From Deuterostichococcus epilithicus (Eukaryota > Chlorophyta > Trebouxiophyceae > Prasiolales > Stichococcaceae), in contig JAVTLE010000005.1 in NCBI GenBank assembly GCA_033439295.1, positions 124,001 through 188,000 of the forward strand: a stretch of 64,000 nucleotides of DNA. The letters run 5' to 3'. Below are positions 1-12,166 of this stretch, one piece after another (the first letter of the stretch is position 1; the number at the start of each line of letters is the position of its first letter). The notes below the pieces were generated by a model. That model ran no database searches, was not told where the DNA came from, and saw only the letters and a list, made by a program, of their open reading frames with translations. The translations under genes and the position numbers were made by a program.

Positions 1-1
1 G

Positions 2-1527
2 GCCACCCGTCGTCCGTTGGCAGCTGGGCCAGTGGCGGCGGGTGGCGACGCCAACACCCCCAGCAGCCTCGCGGCAGCGCAGGCGGCCTGGCGGCAGCGG
101 CTGGCAGTGGCGGCGCGGCTGCCGCACAGGGTGCCTGCGCCATTCCTCATGGCGCAGATGATGCCTGGTACCACAGCGGCCTGTGACAGCGCCTCGCAGG
201 CGGAGAGCCGTGCCGAGCAGTCGAAGCAGCAGCAGGGGCTAGCGGCGCAGCGGTCGGGCGGCGGCAGCAGCGGCTCGTTGGACGGCGGCGCGCCGAGCAA
301 GCGCGACGCCATGCATCCTCAAAAGCCCAATCAGCAGTGGGACCAGCGCGGCGGGCGCTTCACGCCCTGGCGCCTGCCGCTAGGCACCATCACGCCGCAG
401 CCGGGCGGCGGCGCCTGGCTGCCGCCCCTGGCAGATGCCGGGCTGCCGGTGCCGCTGGCGTCAGCGCCAGAAGGTGCAGCACCTCCCGGCACAGTCGCAT
501 CGTCAACGCTGGCGCAGACAGCAGCGTCGCCTGCGGCGCAGCCAGCTGCGGTGGCGGTGCAGAGCGGTGGCGGGACTGGCGTCCCAGTAGCGACGCCAGC
601 GCCGCAGGAGCTGTTTTGGCCCATCGCGGCTGCTCCAGGCTCGGGCGACCCGGCGCCGTCAGCCAGTCAGTTGCTGTCAGCCCAGGGTGGGGCGACAGCG
701 GCGAGCGCCACATCAGCGTGGCCACCCTCCGATGCTGTCGCGGCCAATTCGAGAGCCGCGGCGCCAGCGGCCACGCCCGTCAGCGGCGCTGCAGCCCAGG
801 CGCTGGTCCGGCAGGCGTCACAGCCGCTGCCGGATGCGGAGCCGGCGCCTCCGCCTGCGGAGCCGGCGCCTCCGCCTGCGGCGAAGGTCCCTGTGCTTTT
901 CGCCGCGGCGCCGGCGCCGCCGCAGCCAGACATCGTGCCGGCCGCCGCTTCGCTGGCTCCAAACCTGCCGTCGCCTGAGGTCAAGCCGCAGCCGCAAGAG
1001 TCAAGCAGGGCGCCAAAGGCGACGCAGCCACCGCCGGCTGCTGGCGGGAAGGCGGCGCCGCCTGCTGCCCCGGCGGCGCAGCCGCAGATGCAACAACTGC
1101 TTCCCGTGCAGCAACCCGCCCCGCCGCCTGGGAAGGCCACTGCAGCCGCCCCCGCGGGTGTCGCGCCGCAGCCGCCTGCTTCTCAGCTGGGCGGCAAGGC
1201 GCCAGCATTGGCTCCCCCCGCCGAGTCGGAGCAGCGTGCCCGACTTGCTGACAGCGCAGCGGCCCCACCGGCACCGCCAGCCAGCCAGCCCAGGCCTGCT
1301 GCATCGAAGCCGGCAGAACAGGCAGGTGTGCCAAAACCAGGGCAGCAGTCCGACAGGGCCGCTGAGGCCCGGCAGGCCGAGGAGGCGCTCGCGCCGGCGG
1401 CTGCAAAGCCGGCGGCTGGGAGGCCACCGGAAGGCAGCCCAGCAGCGCAGCCGCAGAAGTCGGGTCAGCCGCCGGCACAGCAGGCAAAGCCGCCAGTCGC
1501 AGCGCCAAAGACACAGCCGGCGCCATT

Positions 1528-1580
<53 letters not shown>

Positions 1581-2987
1581 CGAAGGCGGCGCCAGTAGCG
1601 CCAAAGCCGCCGCAGCCGCTGCTGCAGCAGCAGCAGGCCAAGCCGGCGCCACCGCCACGCCAGGCGCCGCCAGTCAGCAAGCCGCCGACCGGCGGCCGGC
1701 CGCCGGCGCCTGGGGCAGCGTCCAAGCTGTCGCCCCCGGAGCCGATGCCACCAGCTGCCGCCGCCGCCGCGGACGTCGCCAAGCAGCTGCGGCAGGGCCT
1801 CAAGGCCGCGCAGGGCGAGGCGTACGATAAAATCAGTGCCCGCGTCCGTGGCCTAGGCAGCAGCCTGGAAGCAGCAGTCGCCCCGCCCGCGGCACCATCA
1901 GCAGCACCAGGTGGCGGCGCCGCCGGCACCGCCGCCGGCCAGGCGGCTGCGCCGCCGGCGGCAAAGGCGCCGCCACCGCTCTCGCTGCGCATGGAGCTGA
2001 AGAGCGACCCGCCGGTGCCCAAGTCCCTCATGGGCAGCCACCCGCTGGTCGGTGGGCCCGACGGCGGCGACGCCAAGGGCGGCAAGCGCGGCGGTAAGCC
2101 GGCGCCGGCGCCCGGCAAGGCTGCCGCCGCCGGCAAGCGGCCCGGGGCCGGCACCTCCAGCGCCGCGGCAGATGACGACGAGGACGAGGCCCGACCGTCG
2201 CCGCCGAGCCGCACCGAGGCCGCCGGCCGGGTGCTGCACATGATCGCCGACACGTTGCTGACGGGGTACCAGCGCCTCGGCGTCACCATCGTCAGCTACG
2301 ACTACGCTGGCGTCGCCGCCGGCGCCGCGACGTCGGCGTTCCAGGCGGTCCGGGACGCCGATACGCCGAGGCGGGCCGCGCGGCCGGCGCGNCGCTGTCG
2401 GCGGCCCTGCAGCGGGCGTCCGCCGCCGCAGCAAACGCCAGCACAGCTTTCGAGAGCCTCGAGCTCGCGGGGGTGCGCTCCGGCATGCGAGACGCCTTCG
2501 CGACCGCTGGGCGGCAGCTAGCAGACAGCTGGGACTTCGTTAAGACGGAGGTGCTGGCCCTGGAGCGTGGCGTGGAGGAATTCGATGGCCAAAAGGCGCT
2601 CGAATCGGCGGAGGCATGGGCGGAGGCGGGCCTCGACCCGGCGCAAAACCCTGCGCTGGCCAAGGCGGAGGCGGACCTCGGTGACGTCATCAAGTCCGCG
2701 CTGGTGACCAAGCCCTATGAGGAGATCGTGCGGCCGCTGGCGGAGGGTGGACGGGCGTTTGCGGAGGGGTTAGCCGAACGGCTGGGTGGGGGGTATTCAG
2801 CCGGGCTGCAGGGCCTGCGCCGCGGCCTGGGCACGGCGCTTCGGGTGCTGCGGCTGACAGGCATTGCACCGCCAGTGGAGCTGGATGTCGACGGGGGCCG
2901 GCTGCCACAGACGCTGGTGGCGCCTGGAGCGTCTGCGGCACCGGGCAGCGGCGGCGGTACGCGGCAGGCCGCGCCCGCAAGCTGATG
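2..2987 (+). CDS. Ala/Pro/Gln-rich protein of unknown function, 5' end outside window
   Basis: I do not recognise this protein. The frame is open from the left edge, so the true start may lie upstream; the first in-frame ATG is near position 149. The first two thirds are low-complexity Ala/Pro/Gln/Gly with Lys, including a run of about 18 glutamines near 1528-1580. The last 230 residues are less biased and helical-looking, with repeated Ala/Glu/Leu segments (for example ALAKAEADLGDVIKSAL) that could form amphipathic helices. An undetermined base (N) sits at 2392. The reading frame that continues to the stop near 2985 differs from the frame before about 2335, so an assembly error or short missing sequence there is likely. 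The absence of introns over 2.9 kb is unusual for this window. A structural or scaffold role is possible but only a guess. Confidence 0.5.
2330..2395 (+). other. Undetermined base and frame switch
   Basis: The only N in the window is at 2392. The Ala/Pro-rich frame and the C-terminal frame that follows it are offset here, so the reading needs an indel in this short GC-rich stretch. Both halves look coding. This is most simply a sequencing or assembly fault. Confidence 0.7.
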
Positions 2988-3970
2988 CGGTCGAGGAGGA
3001 CTATTTTCGACGGGACGTTATTGTTGAGCCGGGTTCTTGGCTTTGATTATGCGGGCGTGGTGAGGCGTGTTTGACAGTTGGGTGTGCCGCTTTCAACGGC
3101 CGCCGTAGTGCCGCGAATTGTTTGATCCTGTGATTTTGGTACTGGCGCAGTTGTTGATCTTGCAACTTGACGGTGTTGCCTGTACCTGCGGTGAAGCAAG
3201 TCAGCCCTCATCTAGATACTGATATACTCAGCCATCTAGCCAGGCACGACAGGCCCTTCAGGCGACGAGTACTTACAGGCACGCAACGTCCTGCTGTCCC
3301 AGCTGCTTCCTCCATATGGCAGTCCTTGATGTCGACCGAAATTGCCGACCGAAATTGCAGATGGCAGTAAAAAACTAAATGCAAGTCGTCGTCATGAATC
3401 TCAGGGTGAGAGGACCGGCCTCCCAGGCCACGCTGTCAGGTGAGCAAAAGTAGAGTGCAATGCCACTCAAATAGGCCAAAGTGGGTAGTGCCTGCGGTGT
3501 CACGTTGAAGAATGCAGCAGCTTTGTAGTCTTATTCCCTCGACGAGGCTGCTCACAAATTATCGTGCTCAGCGGGCTTGACGACGACTTCGCCTGATGCC
3601 CTGCAACACTGCAATTCGACGAGACTGAATTCCCTTGAAAACAGCACCGTGACTGCCTCCAGTCATGCTGTCAGCGAGACGACATGCCTGCTTCCGTCTC
3701 ATGGCAACGACACTGTTGTCAGGTGGCATGGCAAACTCTGCCATAGGTGCACTCCGGCGCTCTCCTGGGCACCGTGTGCCGAGCGCAGTTCAAAGCTACT
3801 TGGTCACAGCAGCGTCGGCACAATTGCCGATGCAGCGGGAAAAATTCCGTGCAGCAGCTCAGCTGTCCAAGGCTGTCGCCTGGGCCGCAGGGGTGCGATC
3901 GGCGATGGCATGGCGGGCGCTGACAGGGCATGCGGTATCCCAGCACCCAGATCTTGTCATGGCGTTGCAG
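2988..3970. other. Intergenic or 5' region of the OTU1 gene
   Basis: No convincing coding stretch is visible. The first recognisable OTU1 exon starts at 3971, after a GCAG acceptor, so an upstream exon with the start codon must lie here. The ATG at 3665 opens a 107-codon frame, but it has no family resemblance. Confidence 0.4.
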
Positions 3971-6900
3971 GCGTGGAGGCGGACCTGAGCATCGCGGACT
4001 TCCAGGCGCTGCTGGAGCAGAATACGGGAGTCGCACCTGCCGACCAGGAGATCCTGACCGGCTTCCCGCCGGCGCCCTTGCAGGTCGGCTGCTGGTCCCA
4101 GCCTGTGCATGCTGGTGCTTCTCCATGCAGTGCTGCGTCCGTCATCAGCGATCTTCTGCTGCCTGCTGCATTCTTGCTGGTGTCGTGGTGCATCGGCACC
4201 CAGCCGGCTTCATGTCAGCAGTTTCTGACCTGCAGGTAACAGGTGTCGCCGCTGGCGCGACGGTTGCCTCTCTGCCGCTGCGCAATGGCGACAGCCTGAC
4301 TGTGCGCAAACGCAACGGCACTGCGGCATCATTAGGCGCGGTCCCTTCCGCCGCGGCGTCAGGTTACGCAGCTGCGGCAGCCTCGGGTGGCGCCACAGCC
4401 AGCCGGTCGGCGGGCGGCGCTGAGCCTGCCGTCAGCGGCGGCGGCGGCGGCGGCAACAGCAGCGCATTTCCGGCAGCAACCCTGGCAGCCAGCGCTGACG
4501 CATCGCCGACGCAGTCGGCGTCGCAGCCTGCGCCTCAGTCTAGCGCACCTGCGCCCTCGCAGCGGTCTGGCGCGGGCACGGCCGCTGGCGCCGGGGAGCA
4601 GCCGGCGGTGAGCAGCGGCTGGGGCGGCGGCGGCGGCGGCGGCGGCGAGGCCTGGCAGCAGATGGTCCGGCTCCTTCCCTATCCTCCCTCCTGTTCCTCC
4701 TATCCTGCTCCTCGAGAACCTAGAGTTCCTTGCACATGCTCAATCGTGGCGATTGCTCTTTCCTGTGCCGGAACCAGAGTCGAGTGCCTGCACGCAGGCT
4801 CGGCAGCGCTCCTGGGTTGTGCTGGCTCCTCTTCGACTGATGCGCATGCAGGGAGCGCCACTTGACGCCAGAGGGTGGCCAGCACACAGCACAGTATGTG
4901 CAGCTGACCGTGCTGCGATGCTGCGGCCGTGGTGAGCGTTGAACCTTTCCTTGTTCGTTGCTAGGACGATGATGAGGCGCTGGCACGCGCCATCGCGGCG
5001 TCGCTGGAAGATGGCGGCGGCGGAGCCGGCGCAGTGGGTGTCGGCCCTTCCAGCAGCCAGCCGGCAGCAGCCACAGGCGCGCATCGGCTGCTGCACAGAC
5101 CGTTTCGGGACGAGCACACAGAGTCATATGAGGATGCAGCTGTCGCCAGACGCTGCCCTGCTGGAGTGCTCGCTTGCGGGAGTTGTCGCTTCCAGGAGTT
5201 GTCGCTTCCAGGCGGCGTGCATGCCGGGCAGCACATCACCTGCGCCTTGCTGGCTCAATGCGGCTGCCAGTCTAAACCTGCAATCCTGTCGTCTTCAATC
5301 AGGAAGAGTAAGGCGGCTTCAACACATGCAGGCCGCTTCGATGCGGACTCGCGGCAGCGCGCGGACGGCTCCCTGATCGTGCGGCGCGTGATTGATGCCG
5401 ACAACAGCTGCCTGTTCAATGCGGTCGGCTACGTCATGGAGGGCAGCCGCACCAGCGCCAGCCGGCTCAGGTGCGTTTGAACCCGATGCTGCCGGAAGAG
5501 CCGGCTGTCAGCAGCCCATGCTGCGCAATGCCACAGGATGCATGAAGGGGCAGCCGCTCTGGCGAAGACTGGCGCAGGTGCCTCTCCTGGTACCGCGTGT
5601 TCACCCGGCGGTCGGTGCATTGCATCGACCTGGCGACCGAGAGATGTGCCTGGTCCCTGCACCAGTCTGCCTTCTGGAAGTGAGCACGGCCACACCTGCC
5701 TCCTTGTCGACCCCTTGCTCCTAATATTCCGCCCGGGAGAGACCTACCTCGTCCACAACGACCGCCATGTGCTGACCGCCCACAGCCCACAGGCAGGCAG
5801 GTGACCACGACACCCTCGGCAAGACCTCCTTTGGCAACTCAGAAGCTCCGGTGACTCGAGCCCCCAGGATGTGACGTATACCTCCCTGCCCGCAGGGCGC
5901 TGGTCGCATGCACAGCCGGCGGACGGCCCGGAGACCCTCACCGCAGCTGTCCCATGTACAGCCATGCATCAGCGACGAAACGGCTCGATCGGAGCATGTT
6001 CCCACTGTGCGCAGAGCGCTGATCGCGCGCACGGTGGCGGACGACCCGGAGGCGTTTTCAGAGGCTTTCCTGGAGCGCCCCAACGACGAGTACTGCGCCT
6101 GGATCCTGGACGAGGAGAAGTGGGGCGGCGCCATCGAGCTGTCCATCCTGTCAAAGTGCGCCCTGCAACTCGGCTCCTTGCGACCATCCTGTGCTGCTTC
6201 CTGGCCAGAGACTCCTGGCCAGGGGCTTCTGGCCAGAGCTTCCTGGCCAGGGGAACAAGTGCGGCTGCAGGGCCTGAGGCGATGCACATGCAGGCCCTGC
6301 GGCGCCGTCGAGCTGTCCATCCTGTCCAACGGCGCGCTGCGTGCAGATGCCTTCCTCTTCATGCTCAAACACCTTGCAAGAGCCCAGCGCCTCGCTGGCT
6401 CAGGACCCGAATGGATGACCGAGACTAGCGCTGCCGCCACCGCGCACACTGCTCGCGCCTTGCTCATCCTGCGATTGCCGGTCCCAAGGCGACAGCCAAT
6501 CCGGCCGCCGCCTGGGACCACGCCTCCGCCGTGCCTGCGGGGGGAGGGGGGGGGACTCTGGCGGTCGCAATGTTTGACAACCAGGCGCAGCGCTGCGACT
6601 GCAGCCGTTGACGCCCTCTGAGAGCGCCCCCACACCGCCGCCGTCACACCGGTGCTCCGACTCCCCATGTGCGCAGGCACTACGGGCGGGAGATTGCCGC
6701 GTACGACATCCAGACGCAGCGCTGCGATGTGTACGGCTCGGAGGAGGGCTACACGGAACGCGCCATGGTGCTGTACGACGGCCTGCACTACGATGCGCTG
6801 GCGCTGGCGGGTGAGGATGAGATTCGCCTTTTCATGGGTCAGTCCTGCCGGCCCGCTGCCAAGGCTCGTGAGCCAGAGCTCGTAGCTCGGCAGTTGCAGG

Positions 6901-7919
6901 TTTGAGCGAACAGATGGCAATGCTCGGCAGGCTGGACTGGACTGAACTGCCACCAGGGACAACCTTGCAATGAAGGAGTTGCACTGGTTTGTGGCGCGCC
7001 TGGGCCTGGGGCCGGTGCTTGTCGACTGTTTCGTGTATGAGCTGCACCGTCAAGGAATCGCATCTGCGCAGACCTGTAGTGCAGCCCACGCGCCCCCGAG
7101 CGGCTGAAAATCCCGCTGTTCCAAGCTGTTCCAAGCTCCAAGCTCCCGCCTCGTGTGCAAGGAGGAGGCGGCACAACGACCTTACATGAGTAACACTCGA
7201 GGCCCGCAGCGGGCCGGAATCGCCATGTCGCATACTGCGACTCTGGGATGTCAAGCAGAGGTGTTTCCACAGAATAGTTCCCCTCTGTGACCTGGCATGG
7301 TGGCGCAGCATCACCAAGCCTGATCGTTGGCCGCCCCACCGCCCATGCAGCGTGGCCGGACGCCCCCGAGCGGCTGGACGTCACGCTGTTCCCGTGCTCC
7401 GGCCCCGTGTGCCAGGAGGCGGCGCGCGGCGCGGCGGAGCTGGTGGCCCTGGCTCACACGGCGCATGCCTTCACCAACACCGCGGACTTCACGCTGCGCT
7501 GCGGCGTCTGCCAGGTGGGTGGGGGAAGCGAAGCACTCGTGTGACAGTTGAAGCTTGAAAGGCGTGAAAGTTAGCACATGGGACAGTCTGGCACGAACGT
7601 GGTTCAAGGGTCAGAGGACACGGCGCTGACCGACGCACCCACCGGGAGCAATCTATAGACTTCACGCTGTGCTTCGGGATCACTGCGCAGTGATTTAATC
7701 AAGGTTGTAACTATGAATTGCCAAGCGCAGGTAATGCAGGAGGGGCTCGAGGCAGGCGGCAGCCCTGCGCTGCACTGGTGCACTGCCCATGCAGGTCCCG
7801 CGGCTGTGCCTGACCTGTGTCGTGTTGCTGCCATACTGCAGCAAGGCATTCGGGGGGAGGAAGAGGCCCGGGAGCACGCACGGCAGACTGGGCACCAAAA
7901 CTTCCAGGAGTACCGCTGA
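3971..7919 (+). CDS. OTU1: Ubiquitin thioesterase OTU1 (YOD1-like deubiquitinase)
   Basis: This is an OTU-family cysteine protease that cleaves ubiquitin chains; family members work with p97/Cdc48 in ER-associated degradation. Exons read by eye: 3971-4083 and 4236-4661 (UBX-like N-terminal domain, ending with strand LPLRNGDSLTV, then an Ala/Gly/Ser linker), 4965-5076 (ubiquitin-interacting motif DDEALARAIAASLEDG), 5332-5470 (catalytic loop DNSCLF, Cys codon 5409-5411), 6015-6155 (WGGAIELSILSK), 6677-6810 (catalytic His in YDGLHYDAL), 7351-7514 and 7842-7919 (C-terminal C2H2 finger, CGVC then HARQTGH). Phases agree; the 4965 exon needs a GC donor at 5077. Typical OTU1 proteins have UBX-like, OTU and C2H2 parts in this order; the extra UIM is less usual. 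The start codon is not resolved. Several introns hold decayed copies of neighbouring exons. Confidence 0.93.
5895..5945 (+). repeat. Decayed copy of OTU1 exon start (ghost exon)
   Basis: The sequence around GGCGCTGGTCGCATGCAC followed by GGCGGACGGCCCGGAG closely matches the start of the real exon at 6012-6057 (AGCGCTGATCGCGCGCAC, GGCGGACGACCCGGAG), and both are preceded by a CAG acceptor. It lies in the upstream intron, 117 bases away. Confidence 0.6.
6198..6256. repeat. Short tandem repeat in OTU1 intron
   Basis: About four imperfect copies of a 14-base unit containing CTGGCCAG lie in the intron after exon 6015-6155. Confidence 0.7.
6301..6340 (+). repeat. Decayed copy of OTU1 exon 3' end
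   Basis: GTCGAGCTGTCCATCCTGTC here repeats ATCGAGCTGTCCATCCTGTC of the real exon end at 6133-6155. It lies downstream in the intron and carries a similar flank beyond the donor. Confidence 0.65.
7085..7185 (+). repeat. Decayed copy of OTU1 zinc-finger exon
   Basis: CGCCCCCGAGCGGCTG and then CGTGTGCAAGGAGGAGGCGGC match the true exon at 7360-7425 (CGCCCCCGAGCGGCTG, CGTGTGCCAGGAGGCGGC). The copy has internal insertions and stops and lies in the upstream intron. Confidence 0.6.
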
Positions 7920-8592
7920 TGGTGCCGCTAATGGGTGGCTGCGCCTGTGGGAAGACTCCTGTGGGTGGAGTGCGCCCGCGGCCGTGGCACAGGAGGATGT
8001 GCGTGGCAGCAGCCGGCGCCAGGCGTGCGGCAAGACGGGCTTCGCTCGCGTGGCGTGGCGACACCGATAGAAGAAGTGTGCTCTAGGCAGGGAAATGCAG
8101 CGTCATGTGTGGCCTGCAAAAGCCTGAGATTGCAGCGGCGCCATGGACGTTCGAGGCTGCTAGTCTAGGGCCTGGCTTGACGAGTCAGTTGCCAATTCGT
8201 ACAGAGCAGGATACTGCTGCCGCCGAGGACATGATCTGGTCGTCTTGCAACATGTGTCTCACCGTCAGCAGCTGCGTGTTCAAGAGGTAGCTGTGCAAGA
8301 CTGTACTGACTGGTACCACCTGCAAAGGCATGACACGAAACCTGTCTCGCTGTTTCAGGCATGCGCCTCCAGCAGTCAATGCATGCTGGCCTGGAAAGTG
8401 CGGGCAGTACTCAACTTTCGAAACCTTCTGAAAGTTCAGATCCCGAGCCGACAGCGCCTTCAGACACTGAGCTGTGTGCAAACCAGGCTGCATCAGGAAT
8501 GTGCCAATCAATGACGCGATCATGCATGACAACACCTTGAAATGGCAGTCCTGCTGTCCAATGAAGTACCTAGGTGGTGGCTGACGAGAGTC
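7920..8592. other. Convergent intergenic spacer
   Basis: This spacer lies between the 3' ends of OTU1 (+) and the F-box/LRR gene (-). I see no gene or clear repeat in it. Confidence 0.5.
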
Positions 8593-10972
8593 TCACACAT
8601 ACAGCTGCATCAGGTGCCCCAGCAGAGCACAGGGCTCAATGTCCAGCGCGACTGGAGCTGACCATAGCGCCTTGAGTGCTTGGGCCTCGAATCGCTCCGT
8701 CACCGTCACAGCAGGAAGGCCGCGGATCCGACGCAGCCAGTTCATCATCTGAACATCGGACTTTGCCCAGATCGCTGGCGCAATACAGCAGACGCGGCCA
8801 CGCTCCTCCATGGCGATCGCCCGCAGCGCGGGCATGCTTGTCAACGCCGGTCGAGTCGGCGGTGTTAGATCTGCCGCCCCGCACCAACCCAGGTCAAGCC
8901 AGCGGCACGCCGCCAAGTCCGCCACCGCAGGCGGAATGCCACACCTGAAGAGGTTGTAGTTGCGCCGCAGGTCCAGTCCGGTGAGGCGGGAGGCGCCACT
9001 GAGATCAGCCGGCAGCTGCGTCAAGCAGCAGTCCAGCAGGTGCAGCGTCCGCACACTGCATGCGCCCCTCAGGCTATCGCACAGCCGCAGCAGCTGCGGC
9101 TGCAGGGTGAAGCACTCCCGGATCGTCAGGTGCCGCAGCGATGACAGGCCGCTGAGCTGGCGGCACAGCCCGGGCATCAAGTGGTGACTGTCGCACCTCT
9201 GCCAGTAGCCGTCCAGGATAACCTTCGTGAGGTTGCCCGCTGGCAGCGGCATATGCAGAGCCAGGCGGGTGGTCCGCAGCGTGCAGAGGTTGGTCAGCGC
9301 CGCCAGGTAATGGCCCACTGGACAATCGTGCTGCACGCGGTCCGTCACTGCCAGCAGCTGCAGCGGCAGGCAGTCTAGGCTAGTAGGCAATTCGCTGATG
9401 TGGCACCCCGACAGCGACAGCGCCTGCAGAATGGAGGCACACATGATAGCGTGAAGTCCAACCTTTGTGAAAGAGAGCTGACCCATTCTTTGCAGGGATA
9501 ACGAGATGTCCCATACACGAGGCAAAGGCAACTGCCATCGTCACTCTCTCAGACTCGATATGACTCTGCATGTAGCAGGTCCGCACGCTGAGCCGCGTCA
9601 GCGCAGAGATGCTGGCCGGGACAGAGCGGCGGCGGTCGAGCTGCTCATCGAACGAAGGGGCCGCTGCAGTCGCACGCCAGCGACAGCGCCCGCAAGCCTG
9701 AGCACCGGCACGCGGCTGCCAGCAGGCGGGAGGCGGAGGCCTCCTTCTCGTCGGGGTCGGCGCGGGCGCCTTCCGCCCATTTCAATGTCAGGGCCAGCGA
9801 CTGCATGCGATGGCCGATGTCAGGACAGCACTGCTGGGCACCAGCACAAACCTGGATGTCACCTATTTGCGCCATGACACCCACAGCGCAGCTGCTTTTG
9901 AGCAGCTCGGTCGTGGTGCGCATCACTGAGTAGCATGTGTTCACAGCAGCATGGCACGAACGGCGAGAAGGGTGAAACAGCATGTAGCTTGCAAGGCAAT
10001 CCAGCACATACTGACCGTCCTCTCACGATAATCAATACCTGCTTTGCTCTGTTGCATTACGAGTGATATGTGCACACCCGCAAGTTTGTGAGCTGCGGCA
10101 GGATCGTCTGCAGCATGACACACTGGGCCGGCTGCGCGATGTCCGCGAGCACCAGGTGGCGCAACGTGTCGGCGAAGGATGGCAGCATGCCAATGCCCTT
10201 GGATCCCAGCCCCACGCGCTGGCATGTCCCTCCTGTCATGGCAGGAGGTGATGCATCCAGGTCATGTGAATGACATGCATGCATGGTGGTGGTGCGCTAC
10301 CATAACGTATTTGGCGCGCTGGCCATTACCAGATGAAACAGCTGGTTGCATGCATGCCAGATGCCGCACCAGACGCACTGCAGAAAGGGGCGCCATGCCG
10401 ACAAGGCTCCCCAGCAGCAGCAGCATGGCGAACTGTGCCTCCTGCTGGCGCCTCCTGCTGGCGCCTCTTGTGCTGCGCAGGACAGCAGACTCGACAGGCA
10501 GGGGTCGCAGCCTTCATCCGACATCACGCGTTAGAGATGCAGGAGTGATGACAGCACATCTTTAGTTAGGCCAGCTGCAATGCGGCTTGCAGAGACATGC
10601 TTGGGATGCAGCCCATCCTGTGCAGCAGCCGGCTGCGATGCACAAGTGCTGTCGCATGAGGCATGAACAGCAGAGCATGGTCCTCACCTGGATGACCTGA
10701 TGTGCACAGCTGCCGACATGCAGCTGCTGCAGCCCAGCGCCATGGAGTTTTATCCACCTCTGGAATGACAGGAAACTGCCATTTGTCGCCAGCCACAGAT
10801 TGCTGGGCCGCAGCATGAGAACAGCCGCTTGCCACAGCGGGCCAGGCCGACCCGTGACTGCCCGCCACACTTTGCAAACTGATGCAGCACGTACCCTGCA
10901 CAGCAGTATCAGCACGACCTCCGCATCGGAAGTCATTATCACAGACGGAGCCTCAGACGGGTGTGCCGCCAT
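8593..10972 (-). CDS. F-box / leucine-rich repeat protein
   Basis: F-box/LRR proteins are substrate adaptors of SCF ubiquitin ligases: the F-box binds SKP1 and the repeats choose the target. Reading the minus strand, the first exon (from ATG at 10972 to about 10690) holds an F-box-like segment, VRAASVCKVWRAVTGRP, followed by a leucine-rich stretch. Further exons near 10223-10078, 9856-9640 and 9610-9532 carry LRR-type pieces such as LRHLVLADIAQP and LRALSLACDC. The long last exon (9531-8593) has about six to seven repeats, among them LRHLTIREC, VRTLHLLDCCLTQLPADLSG and LTGLDLRRN, and ends at a stop at 8593. The F-box is short at its N-terminal side, so part of it may lie in an unseen exon, and exon joins are approximate. 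Without the F-box it would still be an LRR protein. Confidence 0.7.
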
Positions 10973-12166
10973 GGACTGGCGGCGGTGCAATGCAGCATTG
11001 TTGCAGCCAGGAGCAATGCATCTGTACACATGTGATACTGCACGACCGTACTGCTACAGTGCTGTTGTGCAATGTGGAGGCCTGCAGCCAGGAACCTCCT
11101 CACAATATTGCGCAGTACACGCATGTGTACAGGACAGGCAAATGACTTCACAGCCTGCTCACCGCTCCTCGAACGGCAGATAGGCCAGCACCTGCTCCAC
11201 TAGCTCTGACCGTGACAAGACCGCCTGCATCTCGGCAGGTCTGGCAGGAACTGCACAACGCAGCCTTCCCACGCACTCGCTCTACTGCTCCGCGGGCACA
11301 ATCATCCTGAAGATGAGAGTGTTGAAAATGAGAGGTGCAACGCGCCAGAATCGCTGATCGAAGGGATCGCTTGTCGATGCAGACAGCATGCAAATGGGCC
11401 TCCCGACATGCTGCCATACGTGCTGCATTTGCAAGGACCGCCAATAAAAAATTTGTCAGGGTTTAGCTGCTTGGCTGGTCAGATGACACTGGAAACAGTA
11501 GAAAAGGGTACGGCATCCTGAAGATTGGCGGTGCGTCCAACTGACCAGCTCCTGACGGCAACGCATAGCCACTGCCCTCTAGACATCATTATACGCCCGT
11601 GACGGCACATGAGCCGCTACCACAGCAAGTCTTGTTGGTGAGGAAAAGCGAAAGTCCTGGGCGTTTGCTCGCTACAGACCAACCTCCCATGCGACAAGAG
11701 CTGCAAGGGCAATGATGCTGCTCGCAGGCTTCACACGCCGTGTATCTTCCACACTGCCCCATTGCGTGTGCACTGCATGCTGGCTGCAGCACTCCGCCAT
11801 TGCCGCCAGCGGCGCAGTGCACATGCAATGCGCAGCACCCTGATGGCATCTGCCACCGTGCTGTGCCTCCCCTTTCTGTCACGGCTCGACCTGAACACCC
11901 AACAAACGTAGACTGTGCCGGAGCGAAGGGCACCTACAACGCCATCAACACAAAGGCTGGCCGAGCATCGACAGGATCCGGCACCATTCGGCAACTGGAA
12001 GCATGCTGACAGACCCTAGAATCGCAGGTTTTCCTTCGCAAACCTGCAGTGAGAAGATTCGGAAACTGCCATCCACAGCCTCTGAGCCCGGCAGTGCGAG
12101 CCAAGTCCCGGTGTGTGCATTCTTTGCCAGTTCAAATCGGAGCCCACCTCAGCCGCCGCTTGCTGC
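10973..12166. other. Spacer between F-box/LRR gene and zinc-ribbon gene A
   Basis: It should hold the promoter of the F-box/LRR gene and the 3' end of gene A. No supported coding region was found. Confidence 0.4.

Noticed and set aside
1465-2289. Minus-strand frame with a poly-cysteine run
   Set aside because: This is the antisense reading of the CAG tract; the plus strand continues in one long frame.
6301-6420. Possible extra OTU1 coding exon
   Set aside because: It resembles the end of exon 6015-6155 but joining it would duplicate a conserved segment and break the phase into exon 6677; better seen as an echo.
5721-6962. 413-codon minus-strand open frame
   Set aside because: It is the complement of OTU1 exons and introns, with no recognisable domain.
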